A stretch of DNA of 64,000 bases from Alkalinema sp. CACIAM 70d (GTDB taxonomy: Bacteria > Cyanobacteriota > Cyanobacteriia > Leptolyngbyales > Leptolyngbyaceae): the NCBI GenBank assembly GCA_002148405.1, contig MUGG01000151.1:1-64000 (forward strand). The letters run 5' to 3'. The translations under genes were made by a program, and so were the position numbers. Positions within the stretch are counted from its first letter, which is position 1, and every line of letters starts with the position of its first letter. Shown one piece after another: positions 42,568-52,031 of this stretch. The notes below the pieces were generated by a model, which ran no database searches, was not told the origin of the DNA, and saw only the letters and a program-made list of their open reading frames with translations.

Positions 42568-44427
42568 ATGGCTCACCCACTGGTTCAGTCGATTTGGCTG
42601 ATTCCAATCTATACATTGATCGGCGCAAGTTTATCTGCCCTCTGGTTTCCTGGGATTACCCGACGAACAGGGCCGCGTCCTGCAGGGTATATCAATGCGT
42701 TGATGACGCTGTTTGCGTTTGTCCATGCGGCGTTGACGTTACCGATCGTCTGGGATGAACCCCCACTACACATTGTCTTGCCTTGGCTACAAGTTGCGGG
42801 TTTAGACCTCTCCATTCCGCTGGAAATTTCGGGAACCTCGATCGCGGCGGTGGTCGTGATTACAGGCTTGAATTTGTTATCGCAAGTTTTCGCGATCGGC
42901 TACATGGAAATGGACTGGGGGTGGGCGCGCTTTTTCTCACTGCTGGCTCTGTTTGAAGCTGGAATGAACTTCCTTGTTCTCAGTGATTCCCTGTTCTTTG
43001 GCTATATTGCCCTGGAAATTCTCACTTTGGGAACTTATCTCCTCATTGGGCTGTGGTTCAACCAATCCCTAGTGGTCACAGGTGCTCGCGATGCGTTTTT
43101 AACCAAACGAATTGGCGATCTGTTTCTGTTGATGGGCGTAGTGGCTCTGCTGCCGATCGCGGGAACTTGGAACTATTCAGAGCTCGCGGTTTGGGCCAAA
43201 ACTGCCGATGTCAACCCCACTGTGATTACTCTGGTGGGTCTAGCTTTGCTGGCAGGCCCCATGGGGAAATGTGCTCAGTTCCCGCTACACCTATGGCTGG
43301 ATGAAGCCATGGAAGGGCCGGTGCCTGGATCGATTCTGCGGAACTCGGTTGTGGTACAGGTTGGGGTTTGGGTTCTGGTCAAGTTAGCGCCGGTGCTGTC
43401 TCTGTCTCAAACAGTTCTCAATACCGCAATTATTATTGGCGCGCTGACGGCGGTGGGTGGTTCGTTGATTGCGATCGCACAAATCGACATCAAACGGACG
43501 CTATCCTATCCCACGAGTGTTTACATGGGTTTAATTTTCATTGCGGTGGGTACGGGCGATATCCAGGCCGCTCTATTGTTAGCACTGACCCATGCAGTCA
43601 GTATGGCGCTCCTGGTGATGAGCACGAGTGCCGTTGTGTGGAATAGCATCACGCAGGATATTACCCAACTGGGTGGACTGTTGAGCCGTCGGCCCATCTC
43701 TGGTGGTAGCTTTGCGATCGGGGCAGCGGCAGCGATCGCCTTGCCTCCCCTAGGTGGGTTCTGGGCGCAAATGGAGCTGATGAATGGTCTGTGGGCGCAG
43801 AATCCGATCGTGGCAGGCACTGTGCTGGTGGTGAATGCCCTGCTGGCCTTTAGTTACACGCGCGTATTCTGTCGGGTATTTTTGGGTAAATCGCAACAAA
43901 TGTCCCAGCGATCGCCTGAAATTCACTGGCCGATGGCTATCCCCATGATTGTGACCATGGGTTTCGTCATGCACTTACCGCTCATTCTTTCCTCGGTTGA
44001 CCTGTTACCCAACTGGGCAGAACTTCAGAAAGATAATGCATTGTTATTGATCTGGTCTAGCATCACGGGCATTGCGGTTTCAGCCATCATTTACCTCAAT
44101 CCTTCCATCCAAAAACCCATCCGATTGCCTTGGCAGGGTCTACAAAATCTCTTTGCCTACGATTTCTACACCCCGCAACTCTATCGCAATACGATCGTGG
44201 GGGTTGTGGCCGTTGTGTCTTACATTACCGCTTGGTTCGACCAATACTTGATTGACGGACTAGCTAACCTATTTGGAGTGGCAACCCTGTTCAGTGGCCA
44301 AAGCCTCAAGTACAGTACCTCCGGCCAATCGCAGTTATACATGCTGACGATTCTTTTGGGATTAGCTGCATTGGGAATTTGGCTCAGCTATCCCATGCTG
44401 TCGCAGCTTCGATTAGCGATCGGGTAA
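42568..44427 (+). CDS. ndhF3: NDH-1MS subunit NdhF3 (CO2 uptake)
   Basis: Proton-pumping antiporter-like subunit of the CO2-hydrating NDH-1MS complex in the thylakoid membrane. The 619 residues contain about 15 hydrophobic helices with conserved LGTYLLIGLW and GPMGKCAQFPLHLWLDEAMEGPVP blocks of NuoL/NdhF. It is assigned as F3 because it is followed directly by ndhD3 and cupA. It starts with ATG after a strong ribosome-binding site. Confidence 0.93.
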   Translation: MAHPLVQSIWLIPIYTLIGASLSALWFPGITRRTGPRPAGYINALMTLFAFVHAALTLPIVWDEPPLHIVLPWLQVAGLDLSIPLEISGTSIAAVVVITGLNLLSQVFAIGYMEMDWGWARFFSLLALFEAGMNFLVLSDSLFFGYIALEILTLGTYLLIGLWFNQSLVVTGARDAFLTKRIGDLFLLMGVVALLPIAGTWNYSELAVWAKTADVNPTVITLVGLALLAGPMGKCAQFPLHLWLDEAMEGPVPGSILRNSVVVQVGVWVLVKLAPVLSLSQTVLNTAIIIGALTAVGGSLIAIAQIDIKRTLSYPTSVYMGLIFIAVGTGDIQAALLLALTHAVSMALLVMSTSAVVWNSITQDITQLGGLLSRRPISGGSFAIGAAAAIALPPLGGFWAQMELMNGLWAQNPIVAGTVLVVNALLAFSYTRVFCRVFLGKSQQMSQRSPEIHWPMAIPMIVTMGFVMHLPLILSSVDLLPNWAELQKDNALLLIWSSITGIAVSAIIYLNPSIQKPIRLPWQGLQNLFAYDFYTPQLYRNTIVGVVAVVSYITAWFDQYLIDGLANLFGVATLFSGQSLKYSTSGQSQLYMLTILLGLAALGIWLSYPMLSQLRLAIG

Positions 44428-44527
44428 AGCCTGTCGTGTAAAACGAATCCGGTGGACGATCAGGATTTCCCATCGATCTCACGCCCAGTTTCATTGCCAA
44501 TCATGTTGTCCTACCTGTAGATTTTCT

Positions 44528-46084
44528 ATGCAGTTGCCACTCTTAAGTATGTTGGTTTGGCTGCCCGTTCTGGGAGCGGCAGTCATCGGCTTCTATCCGG
44601 GTCAACTCTCTGCGGCCCGTGCCCGTTGGGGCGCTATCGGGGTTGCTAGCATTCTGTTTGCCCTCACTGCGTTGCTATTTACCCAGTTTGATTTGACCCA
44701 AGCGGGTTTCCAAATGCAGGAATTGATGCCCTGGTTACCTGCATTGGGCTTGAACTACAGTTTGTCGATCGATGGCATCTCCTTACCCTTGGTTGGGCTA
44801 GCCAATTTACTGACCTTGATGGTGGCCTGCAATGGCGAAGTGGGACTCAAACCCAATGAGACGCTGCAACGGCCTCGGTTGTTCTACACCATGCTGTTGC
44901 TGGTCAATGCAGGTGTGATTGGGGCTTTGCTAGCTCAGAATTTACTGCTCTTTTTCCTCTTCTATGAGTTGGAGTTAATTCCCTTCTATCTGCTCATCGT
45001 GATCTGGGGCGGAGCCAAACGGGAATATGCAGCCACTAAGTTTCTGATCTATACAGCGATCTCTGGAATTCTAATTTTGGCGGGTTTCCTGGCGATCGCA
45101 TGGCTGACCCACAGCAATGGTTTTGAATACAGCGCAATCAATACCACCGAGTTACCCACAACCATTCAGTTAGTATTACTCGTTGTATTGCTCATCGGTT
45201 TTGGGATTAAGATTCCCCTAGTACCGCTCCATTCCTGGTTGCCGGATGCCTACGTGGAATCTTCTGCACCTGTAGCGATGTTGTTGGGTGGGATTCTTTC
45301 TAAACTGGGAACCTACGGTCTAGTTCGCTTTGCAGTCGGCTTGTTCCCTGAAACTTGGGCATCTGTGGCTCCTGTCATGTCAGCAATCGCCGCTGCATCG
45401 ATTCTCTACGGGGGATTCGCAGCCATTGCCCAGAAGGATATTAAGCGTATGGTGGCCTACAGTTCGATCGGACACATGGGCTATGTCATGCTCGGTGCGG
45501 CTGCTCTGACCCCGCTTAGCATGGTGGGCGCGGTTTCCCAAATGGTTGCCCACGGTTTGATTCTGGCGCTGCTGTTCTACCTCGTCGGTATTATTGAATC
45601 CAAGGTGGGAACCCGCGAGTTGGATGTCCTCAATGGTCTGCTCAACCCGATTCGTGGCTTACCGTTAACGGCAGCTTTGCTGATTCTGGCGGCCATGGCC
45701 AGTGCTGGCATTCCCGGTATGGTGGGCTTTATTAGTGAGTTTTTGGTCTTCCAAGGCAGTTTCTCGGTGTTTCCACTCCCAACCCTGTTGGCGATCGCGG
45801 GAACAGGTCTGACAGCCGTTTATTTTGTCATTCTGCTGAATCGCACTTGCTTTGGTCGTTTGGATTCCAAGAGTGCCTACTACCCCAGTGTGAGTAAGCG
45901 GGAATATTTCCCCGCGCTGATTTTGATGGCGACGATCGTTTTCCTCGGAGTACAACCGAGTTGGTTAGTGCGATGGAGCGAACCCACCACCCAAGCGATT
46001 GTGGCTTCTGCCTTCCCGAATCAATCGATCGCAGCCATGGTGCCCACGCAGCCCAATCTTCGCGATCGGGCAGCCCATCTCTAA
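44528..46084 (+). CDS. ndhD3: NDH-1MS subunit NdhD3 (CO2 uptake)
   Basis: Second antiporter-like membrane subunit of the NDH-1MS complex. The 518 residues form about 14 helices, with NuoM/NdhD blocks FLFYELELIPFYLLI and KIPLVPLHSWLPDAYVESSAPVA, and MVAYSSIGHMGYV. It begins 100 bp after ndhF3, whose stop is at 44425-44427. The gap to cupA holds a degenerate tandem repeat. Confidence 0.93.
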   Translation: MQLPLLSMLVWLPVLGAAVIGFYPGQLSAARARWGAIGVASILFALTALLFTQFDLTQAGFQMQELMPWLPALGLNYSLSIDGISLPLVGLANLLTLMVACNGEVGLKPNETLQRPRLFYTMLLLVNAGVIGALLAQNLLLFFLFYELELIPFYLLIVIWGGAKREYAATKFLIYTAISGILILAGFLAIAWLTHSNGFEYSAINTTELPTTIQLVLLVVLLIGFGIKIPLVPLHSWLPDAYVESSAPVAMLLGGILSKLGTYGLVRFAVGLFPETWASVAPVMSAIAAASILYGGFAAIAQKDIKRMVAYSSIGHMGYVMLGAAALTPLSMVGAVSQMVAHGLILALLFYLVGIIESKVGTRELDVLNGLLNPIRGLPLTAALLILAAMASAGIPGMVGFISEFLVFQGSFSVFPLPTLLAIAGTGLTAVYFVILLNRTCFGRLDSKSAYYPSVSKREYFPALILMATIVFLGVQPSWLVRWSEPTTQAIVASAFPNQSIAAMVPTQPNLRDRAAHL

Positions 46085-46089
46085 CTTGG

Positions 46090-46154
46090 GTCAAGCACTT
46101 GAGTCAAACACTTAAGGCAAATGCTTGAGTTGAAAATTTGAGTCAAACTCTGGA
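46090..46154. repeat. 13-bp degenerate tandem repeat in the ndhD3-cupA gap
   Basis: Five consecutive 13-bp units related to GTCAAACACTTGA at 46090-46102, 46103-46115, 46116-46128, 46129-46141 and 46142-46154. They fill most of the gap between ndhD3 and cupA, which may be one transcript, and may affect its structure or processing. Confidence 0.7.
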
Positions 46155-46184
46155 TTTCACCCACACTTAAAAGGATTTGTGCCG

Positions 46185-47489
46185 ATGACCGTTGCAACCC
46201 CTCCTTCCACGAAAATTCCACCGTCCAACCATCCCCTGGCTGACATCATCTATCGCCTCGAAGCAGGCGGGGCGATGCTGCCTGACACGCCAGAAAATCT
46301 GATGCAGATTATTGGGCTATACAAAGCCTATGCTGTACCGATGGATTTCTACTGGCGGGATTTGCTGTACATCGGTGAACAAGTATTTTTAAATCCGTTG
46401 CCCTTCTTCAAATTCTTTATTTCCGAAGAATACCTGCAACTCCCTAACCACTATGCAGGGGATACAGCAGACCTGCGGATTTGGCGTGGGGGGGCAGACT
46501 GTCATCCAGAACTGCGGGAATTCATCGAGAAAGGCGAACTGAAACAGAAACTCCCTCGGTTGTTCCATCACCTGTGGCACGATCGCATCAACATGGAATT
46601 TGCTGAAGAATGTATGCGATCGATGCTGTGGCACCGCGATATGTATGTGCCTTGGAACCAGTTCGATCCCTATCTCGACTCTGAAGAGTACAAGCAAAAT
46701 GCCGATCGAGCTATCAAAGCCTACTTCAAAGGCAACCCGGTGATGCTGGGCTTGTATAAGCTCTTTCCTGACATGTTCCTAGAGCAGTGCCGCCAAGCGT
46801 CCTACTATGCTAACCTCGGCCTGTTTTGGGAAGTTATGGCTCCGGTGTTTTTTGAAATGTCCGATCTCTATGATGAGGGCAAGTTAACAAGTGTTCCAGA
46901 AGCGATGAATTTCCTGGTGAATGGCATTTTTGCGATCGCGGGTCGTCCCATTTACCACCATGTTTACATTCGCGGTGAATGCTACGAAATCATTCCCAAA
47001 TCTAAAGGATTCACTTGGCTATATGAGGCTGCATTGCCCTATGTAGAAGCAGTGTTTTACCGCACCTCTCCCTTCCGAGGCACGAAATCCTATAATGCCC
47101 AGGCCAAGCAGGTTCCCGATGACCAGCAAGATTTCCACTACGGCGTACTCTATGCCGATAAATTCCCCGTAGGCACCGCAGGCATTCCTCCCACATTCTT
47201 GGCTCAGGATATGCTGCACTTCCTCCCCCCCTATTTGGTGGAGTATTACCAGCAACATTGTCGGGGAGAAGACGACATGTTGGTTCAGTTGGCCGTCAGT
47301 TTCCAGCGATCGATGTACTGTGTCACCTCTGCGGTGATTCAAGCGCTACGGGCAGCACTGCTGTATCCGTTAGACGATCCCAATCCTGAACATTTGAAAG
47401 CGAACCGCGCTTTCTTTGAAGCCCAAATGGATCGTTTCCTGCGACCGGAAGCTCGGATTCGGGATATTCAAACCCAAGACTATCGCTAG
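46185..47489 (+). CDS. cupA: CO2 hydration protein CupA/ChpY
   Basis: The hydrophilic subunit that converts CO2 to bicarbonate on the NDH-1MS complex. The 434 residues from ATG 46185 carry family blocks: LPNHYAGDTADLRIW, HHLWHDRINMEFAEECMRSMLWHRDMYVPW, PVFFEMSDLYDEG and RGTKSYNAQAKQV. His-rich stretches (HHLWHD, WHRD) are likely functional. A GTG 6 bp upstream is in frame. AAGGA at 46171-46175 is the ribosome-binding site. The neighbours mark it as CupA rather than CupB. Confidence 0.93.
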   Translation: MTVATPPSTKIPPSNHPLADIIYRLEAGGAMLPDTPENLMQIIGLYKAYAVPMDFYWRDLLYIGEQVFLNPLPFFKFFISEEYLQLPNHYAGDTADLRIWRGGADCHPELREFIEKGELKQKLPRLFHHLWHDRINMEFAEECMRSMLWHRDMYVPWNQFDPYLDSEEYKQNADRAIKAYFKGNPVMLGLYKLFPDMFLEQCRQASYYANLGLFWEVMAPVFFEMSDLYDEGKLTSVPEAMNFLVNGIFAIAGRPIYHHVYIRGECYEIIPKSKGFTWLYEAALPYVEAVFYRTSPFRGTKSYNAQAKQVPDDQQDFHYGVLYADKFPVGTAGIPPTFLAQDMLHFLPPYLVEYYQQHCRGEDDMLVQLAVSFQRSMYCVTSAVIQALRAALLYPLDDPNPEHLKANRAFFEAQMDRFLRPEARIRDIQTQDYR

Positions 47490-47506
47490 GGTCTAGAAAT
47501 AAGGAA

Positions 47507-47541
47507 CGGGAAGCAAGAATTTTTTAATTCCGTGCTTCCCG
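47507..47541 (+). terminator. Hairpin after cupA
   Basis: Arms CGGGAAGCA (47507-47515) and TGCTTCCCG (47533-47541) start 17 bp after the cupA stop and enclose an A/T-rich loop. Only a CT-rich stretch follows, so rho-independent termination is likely but not strong. Confidence 0.5.
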
Positions 47542-47630
47542 CTCTCTCAAGGATTATTGTGGTGAATGACTAGAAGTGAACCGTTGGGAGTGATTACTTG
47601 GAACGGCTGAAATTCTCTCAATTCCGCCAA

Positions 47631-48032
47631 CTAAGGTCCCATCAGAATCACATTGTCAATGACATGAATAATGCCATTGTCCGCTTCGATGTCTGGAGCA
47701 ATGACAGTTGAATTTTTGACCTCATTGGCTTTCATATTCAACCGAATTGAGGTTCCCTCTAAGGAATCGACCGAATCTAGTTTCTCTAGATCCGCCTTGG
47801 TATATTTCCCCGCTACAACGTGATATTTCAAAATTCGTCCTAGCTGGGGAGGATTTTGTACCAAGGTTTGCACCGTTCCAGGCGGTAATTTTTCAAAGGC
47901 AGCATCGATCGGTGCAAAAACGGTGAATGGACCTGGGCTCTTGAGCGCATCCACAAGGCCAGCCGCTTGGACGGCTGCCACTAAGGTTTTAAAGTTGTCA
48001 TTACTGACCGCAATATCAACGATGTCTGCCAT
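47631..48032 (-). CDS. Fasciclin-domain protein, CupS-like
   Basis: A 133-residue single fasciclin (FAS1) domain: [37 protein letters not shown] and [13 protein letters not shown]. There is no signal peptide, so it is cytoplasmic or peripheral. CupS of the NDH-1MS complex has a fasciclin-like fold and usually follows cupA on the same strand. Here the gene faces cupA. It could be the missing CupS partner turned around, or an ordinary stand-alone FAS1 protein. Confidence 0.75.
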   Translation of the reverse strand: MADIVDIAVSNDNFKTLVAAVQAAGLVDALKSPGPFTVFAPIDAAFEKLPPGTVQTLVQNPPQLGRILKYHVVAGKYTKADLEKLDSVDSLEGTSIRLNMKANEVKNSTVIAPDIEADNGIIHVIDNVILMGP

Positions 48033-48464
48033 GGTGATTCAACTTGTGATGAATGGAATAAGTCATTTCAACAGTACTGCGATCGTACCCTGTTTCTCAA
48101 ATTTCGTTGTAATCAATTTTTAATCACTCCTATTCAAATTAATGGTCAGAAAGTCCGATACAATAGAAACAATGGTTTCAATCACCTATCCCCCACAGGA
48201 AAACAGTAAAAAAGCGTTGCACAGTGAGTCGCTGATCAACTCTTTCAGGGATCACGCTCTTCAACATCCTGCAATGCACAGGGAGGAAGACACAATCACT
48301 GTTGCAGTTCATCTAAAACTTTATTGTGCAACGCATGAATTGGAAGGGAGCATACGCTCTTAATCAAGTATAATACCCGTAAATTTCATAAACAAAAAGC
48401 ATTGTAATAATTTTTTGACATAGATATAGCTCTATAGTCTTCGTCGAACCCTGGAGATAGACCC
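48033..48464. promoter_or_regulatory. Spacer between fasciclin and LysR genes
   Basis: 432 bp between divergent starts, AT-rich toward the LysR gene. A short frame at 48142-48363 encodes a 73-residue peptide with no recognisable feature and is probably random. Bases 48421-48440 hold GATATAGCTCTATAGTC, an AT-rich near-palindrome that could be an autoregulatory site. Confidence 0.35.
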
Positions 48465-49391
48465 TTGCAGAACGCTACTCTACACCAATTAAAGGTCTTT
48501 GAAGCAGTTGCTCGTCACAATAGTTTTACCCGTGCAGCGGAAGAGTTGTTTTTAACCCAACCCACGGTTTCTATGCAGGTCAAGCAACTTTCCAAAACCG
48601 TTGGGATGCCTTTATTTGAACAAGTGGGCAAACGGTTATACCTCACAGATGCTGGGCGCGAATTGTTTGCGACTTGCCAAGACGTATTCGATCGATTGTC
48701 CAAGTTTGAAATCGCGATCGCAAACATTAAAGGATTGAAGCAAGGAAAGCTTCGTCTCGCTGTCATTACGACTGCGAAGTATGTCATTCCAAGAATTCTG
48801 GGGGCCTTCTGCCAGCGCTATCCTGGGATTGATATTTCCCTCACAGTAACCAACCACCAATACGTGTTGGATGGATTGGCTAGCAATGAAAATGATCTCT
48901 ATATTGTCAGTCAGCCCCCTGAGGATATGGATGTTGAGATTCATCCTTTTATGGAGAATCCATTGGTCGTATTGGCACCTCGCAATCATCCCCTAGTGGG
49001 CCAAAAGCAAATTCCCCTAGAGCGCATTGCAGAAGAACCCTTCATTATGCGGGAACCTGGTTCCGGGACTCGTAAGGCCGTGCAAAAGTTATTCGACGCC
49101 CATGGGTTACCCCTTAAGGTCAGACTCGATTTGGGTAGCAATGAAGCAATTAAGCAGGCGATCGCAGGAGGTATGGGAATTTCAGTCCTTTCGAAACACA
49201 CCTTGGCCTTGGAAGGATTGACGAACCAATTAACCATTCTGGACGTGGAAGAATTTCCGATCGAACGCTATTGGTATGTGGTCTATCCTTCGGGTAAACA
49301 GCTTTCCGTGATTGCTAAGGAATTTTTCCAGTACTTGCTGAGCGAAGGTAAAGCAGTTGCTGAAGCGACTGCTTTGCAAAAACTGCTGTAG
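48465..49391 (+). CDS. LysR-type regulator, CmpR-like
   Basis: A 308-residue LysR regulator. The winged helix-turn-helix is at residues about 5-63 (NSFTRAAEELFLTQPTVSMQVKQL), followed by an effector domain (LRLAVITTAKYVIPRILG, FIMREPGSGTRKAVQ, LGSNEAIKQAIAGGMGISVLS). The sequence pattern agrees with CmpR, which activates bicarbonate transport under low CO2. It starts at TTG 48465 behind GGAGA. Its place next to the CO2-uptake operon suggests it also controls ndhF3-ndhD3-cupA; this is inference. CbbR-type alternatives remain possible. Confidence 0.85.
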   Translation: MQNATLHQLKVFEAVARHNSFTRAAEELFLTQPTVSMQVKQLSKTVGMPLFEQVGKRLYLTDAGRELFATCQDVFDRLSKFEIAIANIKGLKQGKLRLAVITTAKYVIPRILGAFCQRYPGIDISLTVTNHQYVLDGLASNENDLYIVSQPPEDMDVEIHPFMENPLVVLAPRNHPLVGQKQIPLERIAEEPFIMREPGSGTRKAVQKLFDAHGLPLKVRLDLGSNEAIKQAIAGGMGISVLSKHTLALEGLTNQLTILDVEEFPIERYWYVVYPSGKQLSVIAKEFFQYLLSEGKAVAEATALQKLL

Positions 49392-49434
49392 AGAGGGAAC
49401 CGCAATTTCTTCACTGACTACATTTCTTCACTGA

Positions 49435-50418
49435 CTACCCAGATGCAGTTTCCGAAACCAATTGCCGAATAATTTCCGTCAAAGTTTGTTGGGGCGATCG
49501 CGGCTTCCAGCCGAGTTCGCGCATCGCCTTAACGCCACTCACTCGCACACAGCGATCGTAGACGTAGTGAACCCGTTCGTTATCGATCGGCGGCTGCCAG
49601 TCCGTGAGTCGCCCAATGACATTCAACACCTTAGCAACCCTGCGCACTAGCCATTCTGGGGCTTCTCTAGGGGCGGATACGCCAATTTCTCGCCCACAAA
49701 GTTCAAACATTTCCCGCGTTGTCAAATCGCCTGCGGACAAAATAAAGTAATCGCCCGCTTGCCCTTGGTCGATCGCCCGCAGCATCCCATCGACCAAATC
49801 CTCCACATGGACAATCCCAGTAACCCGCCGACCTCCAGCCCAGAGCTTTAACTTCCCTTTGGCAAAAGTTTGTAGCACGGGGCCAAAATGGGGATCATCG
49901 ACGCCAAAGATGCCCGATGGCATCACGCTAACGATATGGGCTCCTTGTTGGACAGCTTGATCGACCAATTGCTGAGCTTGATATTTGGTGCGATCGTAGG
50001 CTGAGGCAAAATCCTGCTGTTCCCGTTGGAAGGTTTCATCGATCGTGCGACCTTGAGTATCCCCAAAAACTCCGATCGTGCTGCAATGGAGCATTTTACC
50101 GACCCCAGCCGATTTCATCGCTTGCAGTACGGCTTGCGTTCCTTGCACATTCGTCCGTTCCATTCTCGCCGCATCGACTAAACCCAACTCCACATAAGCT
50201 GCGATGTGAAAAACAAGGTCTACCCCTTGCATAGCTTGGGTTAATGCCGCTTCATCGGTAATCTCGCCATGGGCATAGTCTAACTGACTCAACCCTTGCA
50301 ACCGAGTTAAGTCACTCGATCGACGCACATAGGCAACCACCTGATCTCCGCGATCAAGCAGCGATCGTACTAAATAAGATCCTGTAAATCCATTCGCACC
50401 CGTAACTAGCGCTTTCAT
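49435..50418 (-). CDS. Extended SDR, NAD-dependent epimerase/reductase
   Basis: A 327-residue extended short-chain dehydrogenase. NAD site VTGANGFTGSYLVRSLL at the N-terminus; catalytic YDRTKYQAQQL has the YxxxK pair; MPSGIFGVDDPHFGP follows. It resembles HpnA-like and dihydroflavonol-reductase-like enzymes, and the same class includes the ceramide reductase of bacterial sphingolipid synthesis. It lies 172 bp downstream of the YghO-like acyltransferase gene on the same strand. Confidence 0.8.
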   Translation of the reverse strand: MKALVTGANGFTGSYLVRSLLDRGDQVVAYVRRSSDLTRLQGLSQLDYAHGEITDEAALTQAMQGVDLVFHIAAYVELGLVDAARMERTNVQGTQAVLQAMKSAGVGKMLHCSTIGVFGDTQGRTIDETFQREQQDFASAYDRTKYQAQQLVDQAVQQGAHIVSVMPSGIFGVDDPHFGPVLQTFAKGKLKLWAGGRRVTGIVHVEDLVDGMLRAIDQGQAGDYFILSAGDLTTREMFELCGREIGVSAPREAPEWLVRRVAKVLNVIGRLTDWQPPIDNERVHYVYDRCVRVSGVKAMRELGWKPRSPQQTLTEIIRQLVSETASG

Positions 50419-50590
50419 AGCAATCCTGTAGATAATGCAAAAGGAATACTAAAATTATCAAAAAGTAGTTTCTGGCTTCAATATTGAAGCCATCTATTCT
50501 TAGAACATAGAACAATAAGTTTAATACTTGAAGAATCAAGTAAATAGTTTTTATTGAATCACTAGTAGCTAACGGAGAAAACTCTACTGA

Positions 50591-51739
50591 CTACAGAGAT
50601 TTCTCATAAATTCGATAGGTCTTATAAATCTTGCCACCAGAGGCTTCAATGAGCTTGCGAGAGGGAAAGTTGTCTTCATATACCCAAGATAGCTCCGCGC
50701 GTTGATAGGGCTTCCCCTTCTTTTGTCCGCCTTGCAATCCAAGATGAATCAACCCTAGGGGCACCATTTTTCGCCGAAATTCGGGTAGACAAGCGATCGC
50801 AAGCACACGCCCTTGATTAATTTGTCGCTTATACCAGAGGAACTTGAGAATCCCCCAGAAATCCAATTTACCTTTCACTCGTTTCAGCGGAATGTTGTAA
50901 TCCGGTAAACCCATCCAAAACCCAATCATTTCACCGTTATATTCTGCGATCGGGAACACATCTGGATCAACCAAAGTTTGCAGCGATTTGGCTTCCTCCA
51001 TAAATTCTTCTTGAGTTCTTGCGGTAGAACTCCAATTAAGGTCAAAGGCACGGGTAAATAGATTGTATAAACCAATGACATCTTCCGTAAACCCATCTCC
51101 CTTTGTGCGAATGGGCCGGAACGTAACCCCTGCTTTCAACGCGATCTGATAGCCTTTTTCAAATTGTGCGGTCAACTGTCGATCGGTTAAGGGAAAGTCG
51201 TAGGCGTAGGCATCTTTGGCCTTCTGCCAGCCCATTTGTTCAAAAAATTTGGGATAGTAGGGCGGGTTATAGGGCATCATGATCATCGGAGGCGAGTCAA
51301 ACCCATCGACTAAAAAGAGACAATTGTTGTGGGTAGACAGATCGATCGGCCCGCGCACTTGGGACATCCCCTGTTGTTTTAGCCAAGCGCAGGCTGCGTT
51401 GACCAACGCTTGAGCAACTTGAAAATCCTCAATACATTCAAAAAAGCCTACCAGGCCAATATTACAGCGTTCTTTTTGGATGAGGCGATCGTTCACTGCT
51501 GCGACAATCCGGCCAATTGCCTGTAATTGATTGGAACCTGTAGCTGGTTCCCCCCGTACGGCAATCCACTGCTTTAACTGACCATACTGAAAAAATGGAT
51601 TACTGGGAGCAAACTTTTTCGCGACATCACTACGTAACGGAGCAACCCAATTAGGATCCCCTGCATAGATATAGGAAGGTACATCCAAGAACTGCTCTTG
51701 CTGATTCGCCGTGGTAACTGGAACAACTTGAAAATCCAT
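50591..51739 (-). CDS. YghO-like GNAT-fold acyltransferase
   Basis: A 382-residue protein of the YghO/COG-type GNAT-fold family: YIYAGDPNWVAPLRSDV, a GRIVAAVNDRLI strand, VGFFECIED, VRGPIDLSTHNNCLFLVDGF and PYNPPYYPKFFEQMGW. The family is annotated as N-acyltransferase of unknown substrate. As I recall it, the bacterial ceramide synthase belongs to this family. The neighbours (alpha-oxoamine synthase, SDR) agree with a lipid N-acylation role, but this is inference. It ends before the SDR gene and begins with ATG 51739. Confidence 0.75.
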   Translation of the reverse strand: MDFQVVPVTTANQQEQFLDVPSYIYAGDPNWVAPLRSDVAKKFAPSNPFFQYGQLKQWIAVRGEPATGSNQLQAIGRIVAAVNDRLIQKERCNIGLVGFFECIEDFQVAQALVNAACAWLKQQGMSQVRGPIDLSTHNNCLFLVDGFDSPPMIMMPYNPPYYPKFFEQMGWQKAKDAYAYDFPLTDRQLTAQFEKGYQIALKAGVTFRPIRTKGDGFTEDVIGLYNLFTRAFDLNWSSTARTQEEFMEEAKSLQTLVDPDVFPIAEYNGEMIGFWMGLPDYNIPLKRVKGKLDFWGILKFLWYKRQINQGRVLAIACLPEFRRKMVPLGLIHLGLQGGQKKGKPYQRAELSWVYEDNFPSRKLIEASGGKIYKTYRIYEKSL

Positions 51740-51902
51740 AATTTACAGGGGGCAACGAGGGGCAATGGAAATCCTGGAGATAAAGATAAGTGATAGAAGT
51801 TGGTAGTACTATAGCAGTCTCTTGCCTCTTCCTCTGCCCATGGTCAATAGCCTGTAACCTAGAGGACTCTAGTCCCCTCTATTGAGGCCAAAAAATTCCA
51901 CT

Positions 51903-51926
51903 AAAAAAGGGTGGAAAACCACCCTT
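51903..51926 (-). terminator. Terminator downstream of the PEP-CTERM gene
   Basis: On the minus strand, stem AAGGGTGG with CCACCCTT around a TTTT-rich loop is followed by six T residues. It lies about 105 bp beyond the stop of the PEP-CTERM gene and so separates it from the acyltransferase gene. Confidence 0.75.
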
Positions 51927-52031
51927 GGATAAACATGTAGCCGTTTTGCGTCACTTAGACATCTGACAAGACCAGACAAACTTTTCAGCTAATTGCTAGA
52001 ACCTACCTCGATCGGCCAACTAGTCAACTCA

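Noticed and set aside
48142-48363. 73-codon plus-strand frame before the LysR gene
   Set aside because: No ribosome-binding site, domain or hydrophobic segment; probably part of the regulatory spacer.
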